Made by a program: the position numbers and the translations under genes | Origin: CAZAEL01 sp964484135 | GTDB lineage: Bacteria; Elusimicrobiota; Elusimicrobia; FEN-1173 | Assembly: GCA_964484135.1 (NCBI GenBank) | Contig: CAZAEL010000075.1 | Coordinates: 1-7,431, forward strand | Direction: 5' to 3' | Length of the DNA: 7,431 bases | Notes under the pieces: model-generated | The model's input: the letters and a program-made list of their open reading frames with translations, nothing else | What the model was told of the DNA's origin: nothing | Databases searched by the model: none | In this document: in pieces, positions 6,070 to 7,431 of the stretch | How positions within the stretch are numbered: position 1 is the stretch's first letter | How the letters are laid out: each line of letters begins with the position of its first letter

Positions 6070-7431
6070 CGGACCTGGAGAAACAGGGGAAAGGCAAAAA
6101 AGCCGTGAACTACCGTTTGCGGGACTGGGTCTTTTCCCGCCAGCGGTACTGGGGCGAGCCCATCCCCATCGTGCACTGCGGGGGGAAATGCAAGGGCCCG
6201 GTGCCCGTGCCCGAGGACCAGCTGCCGGTGCTCCTGCCGGATGTGAAAAATTTCGAGCCCACGGGCACGGGAGACTCGCCCCTGGCCGCCATGGACGCCT
6301 GGGTCAACACCACATGCCCGGCCTGCGGCGGCCCCGGCAAACGGGAGACCAACACCATGCCCCAATGGGCCGGCTCCTGCTGGTACTATTTGCGCTTCAT
6401 CGACCCCCAGAACCCCAAGGCGCCCTGGGACAAAGACAAGGAACGCTATTGGATGGGAGGGGAAGGGGTGGCCCCATCACCTGCCCCGGGCCCAAAAGGG
6501 CCCGCCTCCGGCGGGCAGGCAGGTGGTGGGGTGGACCTGTACGTGGGCGGGGCGGAGCACGCGGTCCTGCACCTGCTGTACTCCCGGTTCTGGCACAAGG
6601 TCCTCTTCGACCTGGGCTGGGTGTCCACCAAGGAGCCCTTCCAGAAACTCCGCCACCAGGGCATGGTGCTGTCCTACAGTTATCAGGACAAGCTGGGGGC
6701 GTACCATTCCTACGATGAGATCGATTTTTCCGGCAAACAGCCGGCCCTGAAATCCGGCGGCGAGCCGCTCAAGGAGCAGGTGGAGAAGATGTCCAAGTCC
6801 AAGAAGAACGTGGTCAGCCCGGACGAGGTCATCGGCAAGTACGGCGCGGACGCCATGCGGCTCTACGAAATGTTCATGGGGGACTTCGAACAGCCCAAAC
6901 CCTGGGACATGCGCGCCATCGAGGGCATCACCCGGTTTTTGCAGAGGGTCTGGCGGGCCGGCGCCCAGCCCGCGGGCGAAAAAAAGGCCGGGCCCGACCC
7001 AAAGCTCCGTCACCGGACCATCCAGGCCGTGACGGAACGCATCGAGGGCTTCAAGTTCAACACCGCCATTTCGGCCCTCATGGAATACACCAACGCCCTC
7101 ACCTCGGGGGCGGCGGACACGGCGGACCGGGAAACCCTGGCCCTGCTCATGGCCCCCTTCGCGCCCCACCTGGCCGAAGAGATCTGGGAAAGCCTGGGGC
7201 ACAAGGGTTCCATCTTCAAAGAAAAGTGGCCCCAGGCGGACCCCGCCCATCTCAAGCAAGACACGGTGGAGCTGCCCGTGCAGGTCAACGGCAAGCTGCG
7301 GGACCGGCTCACCGTGTCCGCGGACGCCTCGGAAAAAGAAATCCTGTCCGCGGCCAGGTCCCTGGACAAGGTGCGGGAACACTTGAAGGGCCAGACCATC
7401 GTCAAGGAAATCCTGGTCCCCGGCCGCATGG
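6015..7431 (+). CDS. leuS: Leucyl-tRNA synthetase, C-terminal part after the gap; 3' end cut by the window
   Basis: This is the continuation of the same leuS gene. The frame begins at 6015 (AAC) and stays open to the window edge. After collapsing the duplicated 55 bases, the protein has 859 residues in view. Visible features are VNYRLRDWVFSRQRYWGEP, a CPACGG zinc-ribbon-like pair, MPQWAGSCWYYLRF, VDLYVGGAEHAVLHLLYSRF, and KMSKS at 6786-6800 (residues 645-649) followed by KNVVSPDEVIGKYGADAMR. An anticodon-binding helical domain follows (FNTAISALMEYTNAL, LMAPFAPHLAEEIWE), then the C-terminal domain ending VKEILVPGRM, so only a few residues should be missing. An in-frame 21-residue Gly/Pro-rich insert (6468-6530) lies between YWMGGEG and VDLYVGG. 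Catalytic motifs are intact, so the enzyme is probably functional. Confidence 0.95.
6465..6534 (+). mobile_element. In-frame palindromic insertion element in leuS (candidate)
   Basis: GGGGTGG occurs at 6465-6471 and 6528-6534, exactly 63 bases apart; the first copy plus the insert accounts for 21 in-frame codons. Within it, CCCCATCACCTGCC (6472-6485) pairs with GGCAGGTGGTGGGG (6518-6531), a 14-bp stem with one T-G wobble. Inside that stem are CGGGCCC-AAAA-GGGCCCG (6487-6504) and the overlapping, alternative GCCCGCC-TCC-GGCGGGC (6500-6516). The insert encodes a Gly/Pro/Ala-rich stretch absent from ordinary LeuRS. There is no transposase, so if mobile it would be non-autonomous. The palindromes and direct repeat are directly visible; mobility is inferred. 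Confidence 0.6.

Noticed and set aside
1..7431. CRISPR arrays, tRNA or rRNA genes, phage or defence genes
   Set aside because: No regularly spaced repeats, RNA-gene signatures, integrases or defence-related domains are visible; all coding space is taken by the five housekeeping genes.

Overview
The window holds five collinear plus-strand housekeeping genes from a bacterium with very GC-rich DNA. The order is a YmdB-family metallophosphoesterase, a short-chain polyprenyl diphosphate synthase (ispA-like), 1-deoxy-D-xylulose-5-phosphate synthase (dxs), a TlyA-family rRNA 2'-O-methyltransferase (tlyA), and leucyl-tRNA synthetase (leuS, cut by the right edge a few residues before its expected end). 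The ispA-dxs-tlyA order recurs in many bacterial phyla. It does not identify the host, and I cannot name a lineage from sequence alone. GC-rich members of Elusimicrobiota or of deltaproteobacterial groups are only guesses. A 100-N gap flanked by a 55-base overlap suggests a short-read, probably metagenomic, scaffold.

Layout: bases 1-183 are non-coding and contain a perfect 13-bp inverted repeat, a GC-rich hairpin, a plausible promoter (-10 TATACT) and an 8-bp hairpin just before the ymdB ribosome binding site. The genes then run almost without gaps: 7 nt between ymdB and ispA, 37 nt with a good AAGGAG between ispA and dxs, 50 nt of G-run repeat between dxs and tlyA, and an ATGA overlap between tlyA and leuS. 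This suggests a single transcript. Dxs makes the first committed intermediate of the MEP pathway, and the IspA-like enzyme condenses that pathway's C5 products into longer prenyl diphosphates. TlyA and LeuS serve ribosome modification and tRNA charging.

I see no new multi-gene system here. The notable signals are smaller. (1) A 63-bp, in-frame, nested palindromic element sits inside leuS, flanked by a 7-bp direct repeat. Removing one repeat plus the insert restores a normal LeuRS sequence. (2) The 100-N gap in leuS is probably artificial: the same 55 bases lie on both sides, and collapsing them restores one reading frame. (3) Seven GGGG runs span the dxs stop and the tlyA leader, facing a complementary C-rich tract in the first tlyA codons. 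(4) A small tandem duplication lies inside tlyA. (5) Dxs has NDG instead of GDG in its thiamine-diphosphate motif. Items 1, 3 and 4 together suggest that short repeats have repeatedly entered or grown in and beside genes in this genome.
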